Shown: positions 51,301 to 63,300 of the stretch, piece by piece
Position numbering within the stretch: the stretch's first letter is position 1
Layout of the letters: each line of letters opens with the position of its first letter
Notes under the pieces: model-generated
What the model saw: only the letters and a program-made list of their open reading frames with translations
Told to the model about the DNA's origin: nothing
Databases searched by the model: none
Source: DATMER01 sp040349255
Lineage (GTDB): Bacteria; Acidobacteriota; Thermoanaerobaculia; Multivoradales; UBA5704
Length of the DNA stretch: 64,000 nucleotides
Reading direction: 5' to 3'
NCBI GenBank assembly: GCA_040349255.1
Contig: JBEQUE010000237.1
Coordinates: forward strand, 1 to 64,000
Translations under genes and position numbers: made by a program

Positions 51301-54300
51301 GTCCATCAGGACGACCTGGATATCGTCGATGGACCGCGGCTCGCCGGCGACGATCACCGCAGACTCCTGGCCGCGGATGGCGTCGTCGATCTGGAAGGCG
51401 AGCCTCGCCTCGGGCAGGTGCGGGTCGAGCGGGACGTAGGCACCGCCGGCGTTCCAGATGCCCAGGATGGCGACCGGGAGGTCGAGCGAGCGTTCCAGGA
51501 GGAGGCCGACGCGCGAGCCTCCCCCGACGCCCGCGGCGCGCAGCCGGCGGGCCAGTGCCTCGGCGCGCCTCTGCAGCTCGCCGTAGGTCAGGCTTTCGCC
51601 GTTCATCTCGACCGCCACCGCGTCCGGCGCGAGCGCGGCCCGGGCGGCGAGTTGCACGTGGACCGGCGGCTCGTCCACCTCCAGCGAGTGGCCACTCCAG
51701 CCGCGGATCTCCAGGACCTCGGCCTCGGTGAGCAGCGGCAGCTCCTCGACCGGCAGGTCGGGATGCTGCACGGCCGCGGCCAGGAGCACGCCGAGGTGGC
51801 CCGTCAGGCGCTCGACCGTGGCGGCGTCGAACAGGTCCGAGGCGTAGCCGGCCCGCCCCTGGAGCCGCTCGTCCAGGTCGAGCTCGAGGTCGAGCTTGAC
51901 CGAGGTCATGGGGAGCACCCGCCAGACCATGCCGACGTCCTTCATCCTCTCGGCGCCGCCTTCGAAGTCCTGGACCGAGAACAGGACCTGGATCAGCGGG
52001 TTGTAGCTCAGGCTGCGCTCGACGCGCAGCTCCTCGACCAGACGCTCGAACGACAGGTCCTGGTGCGCGTAGGCCGCGAGCGCCGTGGCGCGCGTCTGCG
52101 CGAGCAGGCGGGCGAAGCTCTGCCCCTCCTCGGAGAAGCGGCCGCGCAGGGCGAGCGTGTTGACGAAGAAGCCGATCAGGCTGTCGAGCTCGCGCCGGCC
52201 GCGGCCCGCGATCGGCGAGCCCACCACCACGTCACCGCCTTCGCGGCTCCCGGAGACCCGGTGCAGCAGGGCCTGGAACGCGGCCAGCAGGGTCATGAAC
52301 ATCGTGGCGCCCTGGCTCCGCCCGAGGGCCCGCACCGCCGCCGCCAGCTCCGGCGGATAGGACACCGGCAGCGCCGAGCCGCGATGGCTCTGCACGGCCG
52401 GCCGCGGCCGGTCGAGAGGCAGGTCGAGAACCGTGGGCGCGCCGGCCAGCTCCTCCCGCCAGTAAGCGGCCTCGCGATCCAGCGCCTCGCCGCTCAGGGA
52501 CCGGAGCTGCCAGAGGGCGAAATCCGCGTACTGGACCGCGAGCTCCGGGAGCGCCTCGCCAGCGTAGAGAGCCCGGAGGTCGCGCCGGACGACCTCCATG
52601 GACCAGCCGTCCGCCACGATGTGGTGGATGCTGAAGAACAGCTCATGGCGCTCGGGTGCCAGCCGCACCAGGAAGGTGCGCAGGAGCGGACCGGTCCCGA
52701 GGTTGAACGGCACCAGGGCGCCGGCCTCCAGGAGGCTCTCGGACTCGGCCGGCGCCCGGTCGGCGGGCAGGCCGGAGAGGTCCACCACGGGCAGGGCCTG
52801 GTGGGCGGCGGGCCGGATGCGCTGGCGCGGCTCGCCCGCCGACTTGAAGAAGGTGGTGCGGAGCGTCTCGTGGCGCCGGACCAGGCCGTCCAGGGCCGCG
52901 CCGAGCGCGCCGACGTCCAGCGGCCCCTCGAAGCGGGCCGAGCACGGGATGTTGTAGAACGGCTGGCCCGGCGCGAGCTGGTCGAGGAACCAGAGCCGCT
53001 CCTGGGCGAGCGAGAGCGGAAGATCGACCGAGCCGTCCGCCCGCGGCACCCGCGGCACCGGGAGCAGGGGCGCCCGGCGGCCCGCCGCGTCGGGGCCGGC
53101 CGCGAGCGCGGCGTCGATCTGCGCCGCGAGGCCGGCCAGGACCGGCGCCTCGAACACGACGCGCAGGGGCAGATCGAGGCCGAACGTCTCGTTCACCTGC
53201 GAGACGAGCCGGGTGGCGATCAGGGAATGGCCGCCCAGCTCGAAGAAGTGGTCGCGCAGGCCCGCCCGCTCGACCCGGAGCAGCTCCGACCAGACGGAGG
53301 CGAGCGCCACCTCGGTCGGCGTGGAGGGCTCGATCCAGTCCGTCTCCCGGCGCGGCCGCACGGGAGCCAGCCGGGCGAGCGCCTTGCGGTCCACCTTGCC
53401 GTGCGCGGTGAGCGGCAGCGCATCCAGGAAGGTGAACGAGGAGAGCACCATGTACTCCGGGAGCTGCGCGGCCAGGCGCTCGCGGAGCACGTCCTCGGCC
53501 CCCCAGCCCTCCGAGGCGACCACGAAGGCGACGAGGTGCTTCTGCGCCCCTTCTCCCACCGCCATCACCGTGGCCTGGCGCACCGCCGGCTCCTGCGCGA
53601 TCACCGCCTCGATCTCGCCGAGCTCGATGCGGAAGCCGCGCAGCTTCACCTGGTTGTCCATGCGGCCGAGGAACTCCAGCGCGCCGTCCGGCAGGCGCCG
53701 GGCCAGGTCGCCGGAGCGATACCAGGTGCCCACGAACTTCTCCGCCGTCAGGTCCGGCCGATGGAGGTAGCCGCGCGTCACGCCCGGGCCGCCGATCCAC
53801 ACCTCGCCCGGCACGCCGAGCGGCACGGCCTGGCCCGGCTGGCCCGGCTGGCTGGTACCGTTGCGCAGCTCCAGCACGCAGCCCGGCAGCGGACGGCCGA
53901 GCAGGGCGCGCCCCTCGTCGCCGGAGGCGTCGTGGCTGGAGCAGATGATCGTGGCCTCGGTCGGACCGTAGAGGACGGTCGCCCGCGCCTGCGGGAAGAC
54001 CCGGCGCATGTCCGCCAGGAGGTCGGCCGGCACCGCGTCGCCGCCGACGAACAGCCGGCGCAGAGTCGATCCGGTCCCCTTCCGGGCCGCCGCGTCCACG
54101 ATCTCGCGCATGAGCGCCGGCACGCCATGGAGCAGGGTCATGCCGTCGAGCGCGCCGACCAGGGCCGGGATGTCCAGCGTCGGCCGCAGCGGGAAGAGCA
54201 CCGCCGTGCCGCCGCCGAGCAGCGGGCCGAAGAGCTCGAACAGGAAGATGTCGAAGGTGAACGCCGCCAGGCAGGGCATGCGGTCGGACGGCGCGAAGCC

Positions 54301-57300
54301 GAACGCCAGGCGCGCGGCCCGCATGGTGTGCGCCAGGTTGCCGTGGTCCACCTGCACGGCCTTCGGCTGGCCGGTGGTGCCGGAGGTGTAGATGAGGTAG
54401 GCGAGGTCGGAGAGGGAGGAGGAAGAGGAGGAGGAAGAGGAGGAGGAAGAGGAAGAAGGAGCAACCTCCTCCCCGTCCTCGCTCAGCGCGACGACCTGGA
54501 CGCCGTCGATCCGGAGCGGATCGCGGGAGACGATGACAGGGGCCTGCTGGCCCCGGATGGCGTCCTCGATCAGGTAGGCGGTCCTCGCCTCGGGCAGGTG
54601 CGGGTCGAGCGGGACGTAGGCGCCGCCGGCGTTCCAGATCCCCAGGATGGCCGCCGGGAGGTCGAGCGAGCGCTCCAGGAAGAGCCCCACCCGCGAGCCG
54701 CCGCCCACGCCCGCGGCGCGCAGCCGGCGGGCGAGCGCCTCGGCCCGGGCCTGCAGCTCGCCGTAGGTGAGGCTCTCGCCGTTCATCTCGACCGCCACCG
54801 CGTCCGGCGCGAGCGCGGCCCGGGCGGCGAGCTGCGCGTGGACCGGCGGCTCGTCCACCTCCAGCGCGTGGCCGCTCCACTCGCGGAGCTGCCGGATCTC
54901 GGCCTCGGTGAGCAGCGGCAGCTCCGCGACCGGCGTCTCCGGCTGCCTCACGGCCCCCTCCAGGAGCACGCCGAGCTGGCTCACCAGGCGCTCGATCGTC
55001 GTGGCGTCGAACAGGTCGGTCGCGAAGCCGATCCTCCCCTGGAGCCGGTCGTCCAGGTCCAGCTCGAGCTCCAGCTTGACGGAGCGCAGGAAGAGCTCCC
55101 GCCAGGAGGCCTCCACGTCCTTCATCGTCGCGCCGCCGCCGTGATACTCGCGGACCGAGAACAGGACCTGGATCAGCGGGTTGTAGCTCAGGCTGCGCTC
55201 CACGCGCAGCTCCTCCACCAGGCGCTCGAACGGCAGCTCCTGGTGCGCGTAGGCCGCCAGAGCCGCGGCGCGGGTGCGGGCGAGCAGGCGCTCGAAGCTC
55301 AGGCTCTCGTCGGGAAAACGGCCGCGCAGCGCGAGCGTGTTGACGAAGAACCCGACCAGGTCCTCCAGCTCGCGGCGGATGCGGCCCGCGATCGGCGTGC
55401 CCACCAGGACGTCTCCGCCGTCGGCGGACAGGCGGTGCAGCAGGGCCTGGAACGCGGCCAGCAGAGTCATGAAGATCGTGGCGCCCTGGTGGCGCGCGCA
55501 GGCCTGCGCCGCCGCCGCGAGCTCCGGCGGGTAGGAGACCGGCAGCGAGACGCCGCGATGGCTCGGCATGGGCGGCCGCGGCCGGTCGAGAGGCAGGTCG
55601 AGCAGCGTTGGCGCGCCGGCCAGCTCGCCGCGCCAGTAGGCGGCCTCGCGCTCCAGCGTCTCGCCGCTCAGGCCCTGGCGCTGCCAGACCGCGTAGTCCG
55701 CGTAGCGCACCGGCAGCCCGGGGAGCTCCTCCCCGGCGTAGAGCGCCGCCAGGTCGCGCCGGATGACGTCCATCGACCAGCCGTCCGAGACGATGTGGTG
55801 GACGCAGAACAGGAGCTCGTGGGTCTCCGGTTCGAGCCGGACCAGGAACGTGCGCAGGAGCGGTCCCTCCTCCAGGTCGAAGGGCCGCATGGCCGCGTCC
55901 CCCAGAAGGCCTTCGGCGATGGCGGCGATGGCGGCGACGGCTTCCGGCCGGTCCGCGGGCAGGCCGGAGAGGTCCACCACGGGGAGCGGGCGCGGCTCGA
56001 ACGGCGCGATCCGCTGGCGCGGCTCCTCCCCGTCCCTGCGGAAGGTGGTGCGCAGGGTCTCGTGCCGCAGGACCAGGCCGTCGAGCGCCGCGGCGAGCGC
56101 GCCGGCGTCGAGCGGCCCCGAGAGGCGCACGGCGAACGGCATGTTGTAGAGCGACAGGCCGGGCTCCATCCAGTCGAGGAACCAGAGCCGCTCCTGGGCC
56201 AGGGCGATCGGAAGCTCGACGGTCTCGTCCGGACCGGCGGGCCGCGGCAGCGCGCGCAGCGGCGCCGGCGCGGCGGTCCGCAGGCCGGAGACGATCGCGT
56301 CGATCCGGGCCGCCAGCGTGCGGACCGTGGGGCTCTCGAAGACCCGGCGCAGCGTGAGATCCACGCCGAGCGTCTCCGCCACCCGGGAGATCAGCCGGTT
56401 CGCCAGCAGCGAATGGCCGCCCAGGCGGAAGAAATCGTCGTCGATGCCGACCGCCTCGAGACCCAGGACGTCGGCCCAGAGGCCGGCCAGCACCTCCTCG
56501 GTGGTCGTCCGCGGCGGCGCTCCGGCCGGGATCGGCAGCGCCGCGCGCTCCGGAGCCGCGGCCAGCGCCCGGCGGTCCACCTTGCCGTTGGGCGTGAGCG
56601 GCAGCTCCGGCGCTCCGGCGAACGCCGACGGCACCATGTAATCCGGCAGGCGGGCGGCGAGCCAGGGCCGCAGGTCCGGGAGCTCCTCGGGCGCCACCCA
56701 GGCGACCAGCCGGCGGTCGGCCCCCTCCCCCGTGGCCAGCACCGCGGCCTGCTGCACGCCAGGGTGCGCGAGGAGCGCCGCCTCGATCTCGCCGAGCTCG
56801 ATCCGGAAGCCGCGGACCTTGACCTGGTGGTCGATCCGGCCCAGGTACTCGATCTCGCCGTCCGGCCGCCAGCGGGCGAGGTCGCCGGTCCGGTAGAGCC
56901 GCTCGCCCGCCCGCCCGGGACCGCCGAACGGGTCGGGCACGAAGCGCTCCGCCGTCAGCTCCGGCCGGCCCAGATAACCGCGGGCGAGACCCGCGCCGCC
57001 CAGGCACAGCTCGCCGGCCACGCCGATCGGCGCCGGGTTGCCGCTCGCGTCGATCAGGAAGACCCGCGAGCCCGCGAGCGGCCGGCCGATCGTCGGCTCC
57101 CGGTCTCCGGCCGGCACGACCGAGTACGTGGAGTAGGTCGTGTCCTCGGACGGGCCGTACAGGTTGAGCAGCCGCTCCACCTCGCCGGCCTCCAGGACGG
57201 GCCGCGCCAGCGACCTGCGCAGCGGCTCGCCGGCCAGGTTCACGGTGCGCACCGAGGGCGGGATGCCGCGCGTCCGCACCAGCTCCGACATGGCCGACGG

Positions 57301-60300
57301 CACGGTGTTGACCAGCCGCACCTCGGCCGCGGCCGGATGGCCGGGCAGGGCCAGCGCGTCGGCGCCCAGGATGACCCGGCCGCCCCAGCACAGCGGCACG
57401 AAGATCTCGAAGATCGACAGGTCGAAGTTGACCGACGTGGCCGCGAACACGCCCGCCAGCTCCTCGGGCGAGAACGCCTGCAGCGCCCAGACCGCGAAGG
57501 CCACGGCGCTCCGATGCTCGATCGCCACTCCCTTCGGCCGCCCCGTCGAGCCCGAGGTGTAGATCAGGTAGGCCAGGTTGCCCGGCAGCACGCCGGGCTC
57601 GGCGCCGGGAGCGTCCGGCAGCTCCTCGCGGTCGAGGAGGATCGCGGCTCCGGGCAGCGCCGGCAGACTCCCGACGAGGCCGCTCTCCGTGATGACCACC
57701 GGCGCGGCCGTATCCTCCAGGAGGAGCGCCAGGCGCTCCTTGGGATAGGCCGGGTCGAGCGGCAGGTAGCAGCCGCCGGCCCGCAGCACGCCGAGGAGCG
57801 CCGCCACCATCTCCGGCATGCGCCGCAGGGACACGCCGACCGGCACCTCCGGTCCGACCCCGAGCTGAAGCAGGCGTGTGGCGACCCGACGCGAGCGCAG
57901 GTCGAGCTCGCGATACGTCCAGCGCTCGCCCTGATCTCCGACCACCGCCACGGCGTCCGGCGTGCGCCCGGCCTGCTCCGCGATCAGGTCGTGCAGGCAG
58001 ACGTCCGGCACGTCGAGGGCGGCGTCGTTCCAGGCTTCGAGAACCTGGAAGCGCTCGGCCTCGCTCATCGCCGGCAGGTCCGCGAGGCCGCGCGAGGGGT
58101 CGGCCGCCGCCGCGGACAGCAGGACGACGAAGCGCTCCAGCAGGCGGTCGGCGGTGCTCGCGTCGAACAGGTCCTCCGAGTGCTCCAGGGAGAGGCCGGA
58201 TCCGCGCGCCTCCAGCAGGAGGTCGAGCTTGGCGGTGCCGGTCTCCAGCGCCACGGTTTCGGCGCGGACGCCCGGCATCTCCGGCGCCTCGAAGCCGCCG
58301 GACTGCAGGACGAGCATCACCTGGACGAGCGGCGGGAAGGCCAGGCTGCGCTCCACCCGCAGCTCGTGGACGAGCTGGTCGAACGGCAGCTCCTGGTGGG
58401 CGTAGGCGCCGAGGGCCGCGCGCCGCGCCGCGGACAGCGCGTCGCGGAACGCCATGCCGTCCGCCAGGCGCCCGCGCAGGACGACGGTGTTCACGAAGAA
58501 ACCGATCAGCCCCTCGACCTCCGGTCGGTCGCGGTTCGCCACGGGCGATCCCACGAGCACGTCGCGCTGGCCGGTCAGGCGCAGGAGCAGGGTCTGGAAC
58601 GCCGCGAGCAGGACCATGAAGAGCGTCGCGCCTTCGCGCCGGGCGAGGCCGCGCGCCGCGTCCGCGACCTCCGCCGGCAGCGCCGCGTGGCGGAGCCCGC
58701 CGCGATGGCTCTGCGCCGCGGGCCGCGGCCGGTCCGCGGGGACCTCCAGCAGCGTCGGCGCCCCGGCCAGCTCGCCCCGCCACCAGGCCGCCAGCCGCTC
58801 CAGGGCCTCGCCGGCCAGCCATTCGCGCTGCCAGGTGGCGTAGTCGGCATACTGGACCCGCAGAGCCGGCAGCGCCTCTCCGGCGTAGAAGGCGCCGAGG
58901 TCGCGGACCAGGACGTCCAGCGACCAGCCGTCGCCCACGATGTGGTGGAGGGTGAGCAGGAGGACGTGCTCGTCCGCGCCGAGCGCGAGGAGCACGGCGC
59001 GCAGCAGCGGCCCGGCGGCCAGGTCGAACGGCCGCAGCGCCTCCTGCCGCAGGCGGGCCTCGGCCTCGCGCTGCCGCGGACCGTCCGGCAGGCCGCCCAG
59101 GTCCACGACCGGAAGCGGCCGGGGCCCGGCCGGAGCCACGATCTGCCGAGGCCGGCCGCCGGCCTCGCGGAACGTGGTGCGCAGCGCCTCGTGCCGGCGG
59201 ACGACGGCGCCGAGCGCGGTCTCCAGGCGGGCCCGGTCCAGCCCGCCCGAGAGGCGCAGGGCCAGAGGGATGTTGTAGACCGGCAGCCCGGGCGACAGCC
59301 GATCGACGAGCCAGAGCCCTTCCTGCGACGAGGAGAGCGGCAGGCCGGAGCCATCGCGCGGCACGGGCTGGATCGGCGGCGCCTTGACGTCCGAGGCCAG
59401 GGCCTCGTCCACGCGGGCGGCGAGCCGGGCCACGGTGGGCGCCTCGAACACGATGCGCGGCGGCAGCTCGGCGCCCAGCTCGGCGCTCAGCCGGAAGACC
59501 AGCCTCGTCGCCAGGAGCGAGTGGCCGCCGAGCGCGAAGAAGTTGTCCTCGGTCCCCACCGCGTCGAGCCCCAGGAGGTCGGCCCAAACCGCCGCCAGCA
59601 CCTCCTCGGTCGGCGTGCGCGGAGCGCTGGAGGGTCTGCCGCTTCGGCTTCCGGCCGGCGCCAGGGCCGCCAGGGCGCGGCGGTCCACCTTGCCGTTCGG
59701 AGTCAGCGGGAGCGCATCCAGCTCGACGAAGACCGCCGGCACCATGTAGTCCGGCAGCCGCTCGGCCAGATGGGGCCGCAGGTCCGGCAGGCCCGGGGGA
59801 GACACGTAGGCCACCAGCCGCCGGTCGGAGCCCTCCCCCGCCGCCAGCACCGCCGCCTCGCGCACCGCCGGGTGGCCGAGCAGCGCGGCCTCGATCTCAC
59901 CCAGCTCGATGCGGAAGCCGCGCACCTTGACCTGGTGATCGATCCGGCCCAGGTACTCGAGCTGGCCGTCGGGCAGCCAGCGCGCGAGGTCGCCGGTCCG
60001 GTACAGCCTGTCGCCCCCCCGCCCGGCACCGGAAAGCGGATCGGGCACGAACTTCTCCGCCGTGAGCTCCGGCCGTCCCAGGTAGCCGCGGGCGAGGCCC
60101 GCGCCGCCGAGGCACAGCTCGCCGGCCACGCCGACCGGCGCCGGATTGCCGTGCCGGTCGAACAGGTAGACCCACGAGCCGCGGACCGCGCGGCCGATCG
60201 TCGGCTCCCGGTCTCCTGGCGGCACGGCCGTGAACGTCGAATAGGTCGTGTCCTCCGACGGGCCGTACAGGTTGAGCAGCCGGTCCACCGTGCCCAGCGC

Positions 60301-63300
60301 CTCGATCGAGCGCGCCAGCGAGCGCCGCAGCGGCTCGCCGGCCAGGTTCACGGTGCGCACCGTCGGCGGCACGCCGCCCATCCGCACCAGCTCCGTCATG
60401 GCCGACGGCACCGTGTTGACCAGCCTCACCTCGTACGCCGCCGGGTGGCCCGGCAGGGCCAGCGCGTCGGCGCCCAGGACGACCCGTCCGCCCCAGCAGA
60501 GCGGCACGAAGAGCTCGAAGATCGACAGGTCGAAGTTGACCGACGTGGCCGCGAACACGCCGTCCAGCTCCTCGTCCCGGAACACCTGCCGGGCCCAGAC
60601 CGCGAAGGCCACGGCGCTGCGGTGCTCGATCGCCACGCCCTTCGGCCGGCCCGTCGAGCCCGAGGTGTAGATCAGGTAGGCCAGATTCCCGGGTACCGCG
60701 CCGGACAGGCCTTCGGCCTCCTCCGGCAGCTCTTCTCCATCCACGAGCAGCAGAGATCCGGGAAGCTCGGGCAGCCGCGCGGCGATCCCGCTCTCGGAGA
60801 TCACCACCGGCGCGGCCGTGTCCTCCAGGAGCATCGCCAGGCGCTCCTTCGGATAGGCCGGATCGAGCGGCACGTAGCAGCCGCCGGCCCGCAGCACGCC
60901 GAGGAGCGCCGCGACCAGCCCCGGGGTCCGGCGCAGCGACACGCCGACCGGCACTTCCGGTCCGACCCCGAGACGGCGCAGCCGCGCCGCAATCCGGCCC
61001 GCCCGCAGGTCGAGCTCCCGGTAGGTCCATCGTTCTCCGGCGTCGCCGATCAGCGCCACGGCGTCCGGCCTGCGGGCGGTCTGCGCCGCGATCAGGTCGT
61101 GCAGGCAGAGGTCCGGCACCGCCAGGGTCCGGTCGTTCCACGCTTCGAGCACCTGGGCGCGCTCGGCCGCGCTCAGCACCGGCAGGTCGTGGACGCCGCG
61201 GTCCGGGTCGGCCGCCGCGGCCTCCAGGAGGACGCGGAAGCGCTCCAGCAGCCGCGCCGCGGTCGCGCCGTCGAACAGGTCCGTGGCGTGCTCCAGGGTG
61301 AGCCCGAGCCCGGCCGAGGTCTCCCGCCCTTCGAGCAGGAGGTCGAACTTGGCCGTGCCGGTCTCCAGCGTCACGGTCTCCGTGCGGACGCCCGGCAGGT
61401 CCGGCACCGGGAAGGCTCCGGCCTGGAGCGCGAACATCACCTGGAAGAGCGGCTGGTAGGCCAGGCTGCGCTCGACGCGCAGCTCCTGGACGAGCTGGTC
61501 GAACGGCAGGTCCTGATGGGCGTACGCGCCCAGGGCCGCGCGCCGGCTCATCGCGAGCGCGTCGCGGAACGCCATCCCGTCGGCCAGACGCCCGCGGAGC
61601 ACCAGGGTGTTGACGAAGAAGCCGATGAGATCCTCGACCTCGGGCCGGTTGCGGTTCGCCACCGGCGAGCCCACCAGCACGTCGTCCTGGCCGGTCAGCC
61701 GGTGCAGGAGGACCTGGAAATTCGCCAGGAGGGCCATGAAGAGCGTGGCGCCCTCGCGCCGCGCGAGCCCGCGCACCGCCTCGACGAGATCGGCCGGCAG
61801 CAGGTCCTCCCGGAGCGCGCCGCGGAAGCTCTGCGCCGCGGGCCGCGGCCGGTCCGCCGGGACCTCCAGGACCGTGGGCGCGCCGGCCAGCTCCTCGCGC
61901 CACCAGGCGGTCTGGCTCTCCAGGACCCCGCCCGACAGCCACTCCCGCTGCCAGACCGCGTAGTCCGCGTACTGGACCGGGAGGCCGGGGAGCGATTCCC
62001 GGGTGTAGAACGCGCCGAGGTCGCGCGCCAGCACGTCCACCGACCAGCCGTCGCTCACGATGTGGTGCATCGTCAGCAGGAGCACGTGCTCGGTCTCGTC
62101 CAGCATCACCAGGAGCGGGCGCAGCAGCGGGCCGGCGGCGAGGTCGAACGGCAGCGCCGCCTCCTCGCGCAGCCGGCGCCCGGCCTCGCCGCGCCGCGCC
62201 GGCTCCGGCAGCAGTCGCAGGTCGCAGACCGGCAGCGGACGGGGCTCGAACGGCAGGACGACCTGGCGCGGCTGGCCGCCCTCCTCCCGGAACACGGTGC
62301 GCAGCGCCTCGTGGCGCTCCACCACCGCGTCGAGCGCCGCGGCCAGCGCGGCGCGGTCGAGCCCGCCCGTGAAGCGCAGGACGAGCGGGATGTTGTAGAC
62401 CGCGAGCCCCGGGGTCAGCCGGTCGAGGAGCCAGAGGCTCTCCTGGGAGTAGGAGAGCGGCGCCGGCGCATCCAGGCGCTGCGGCCGGAGCGGCGGCGCG
62501 TTCGCGCCGCTGGACCGGGCCTCGTCCACGCGGACGGCGAGGCGCGCGACGGTCGAGTCCTCCAGCACGGCGCGCAGCGAGAGGTCCACACCGAGGTCCG
62601 TGGACAGCCGCGAGACCAGCCGCGTGGCCACGAGCGAGTGGCCGCCCAGGGCAAAGAAATCCTCGTCGATCCCGACCTGGTCGAGCCCCAGCGCCTCGGC
62701 CCAGAGCGCCGCCAGCACCTCCTCGGTCGGCGTGCGCGGCGCCGCGAGCCCGGTCCGGCTCACGGCCGGGGTGATCGCGGCGAGCGCGCGGCGGTCCACC
62801 TTGCCATTGGTGTTGAGCGGCAGCGCCTCCATCCGTACGAACGCGCCGGGCACCATGTGCGGCGGCAGGCTTGCGGCGAGATATCCCCGCAGATCGGGCT
62901 CCGCGTCCGAACGGCCCACCCAGAACGCGACCAGCCGCTTGTCTCCGCCCTCTCCCTGGACCCCGTGGACAACCACGGCGGCCTCGGCCACCCCGGGATG
63001 CGCCGCGAGCGCCGCCTCGATCTCTCCCAGCTCCACCCGGAAGCCGCGGATCTTGACCTGGAAGTCGACGCGGCCCGCGAACTCCAGCACGCCGTCGGCC
63101 CGCCAGCGCACCAGGTCGCCGGTGCGGTAGAGCCGCTCGCCCGTCCCCCAGAACACATCCGGGACGAAGCGCTCCGCCGTCAGGTCCGGCCGATGGAGAT
63201 AGCCGCGGGCGAGCCCGTCGCCGCCGATCCACAGCTCTCCCTCGACGCCCGGCGGGACGAGCTCGAAGTCCTGGCTCACCACCGCGACCCGCGTGTTGCC

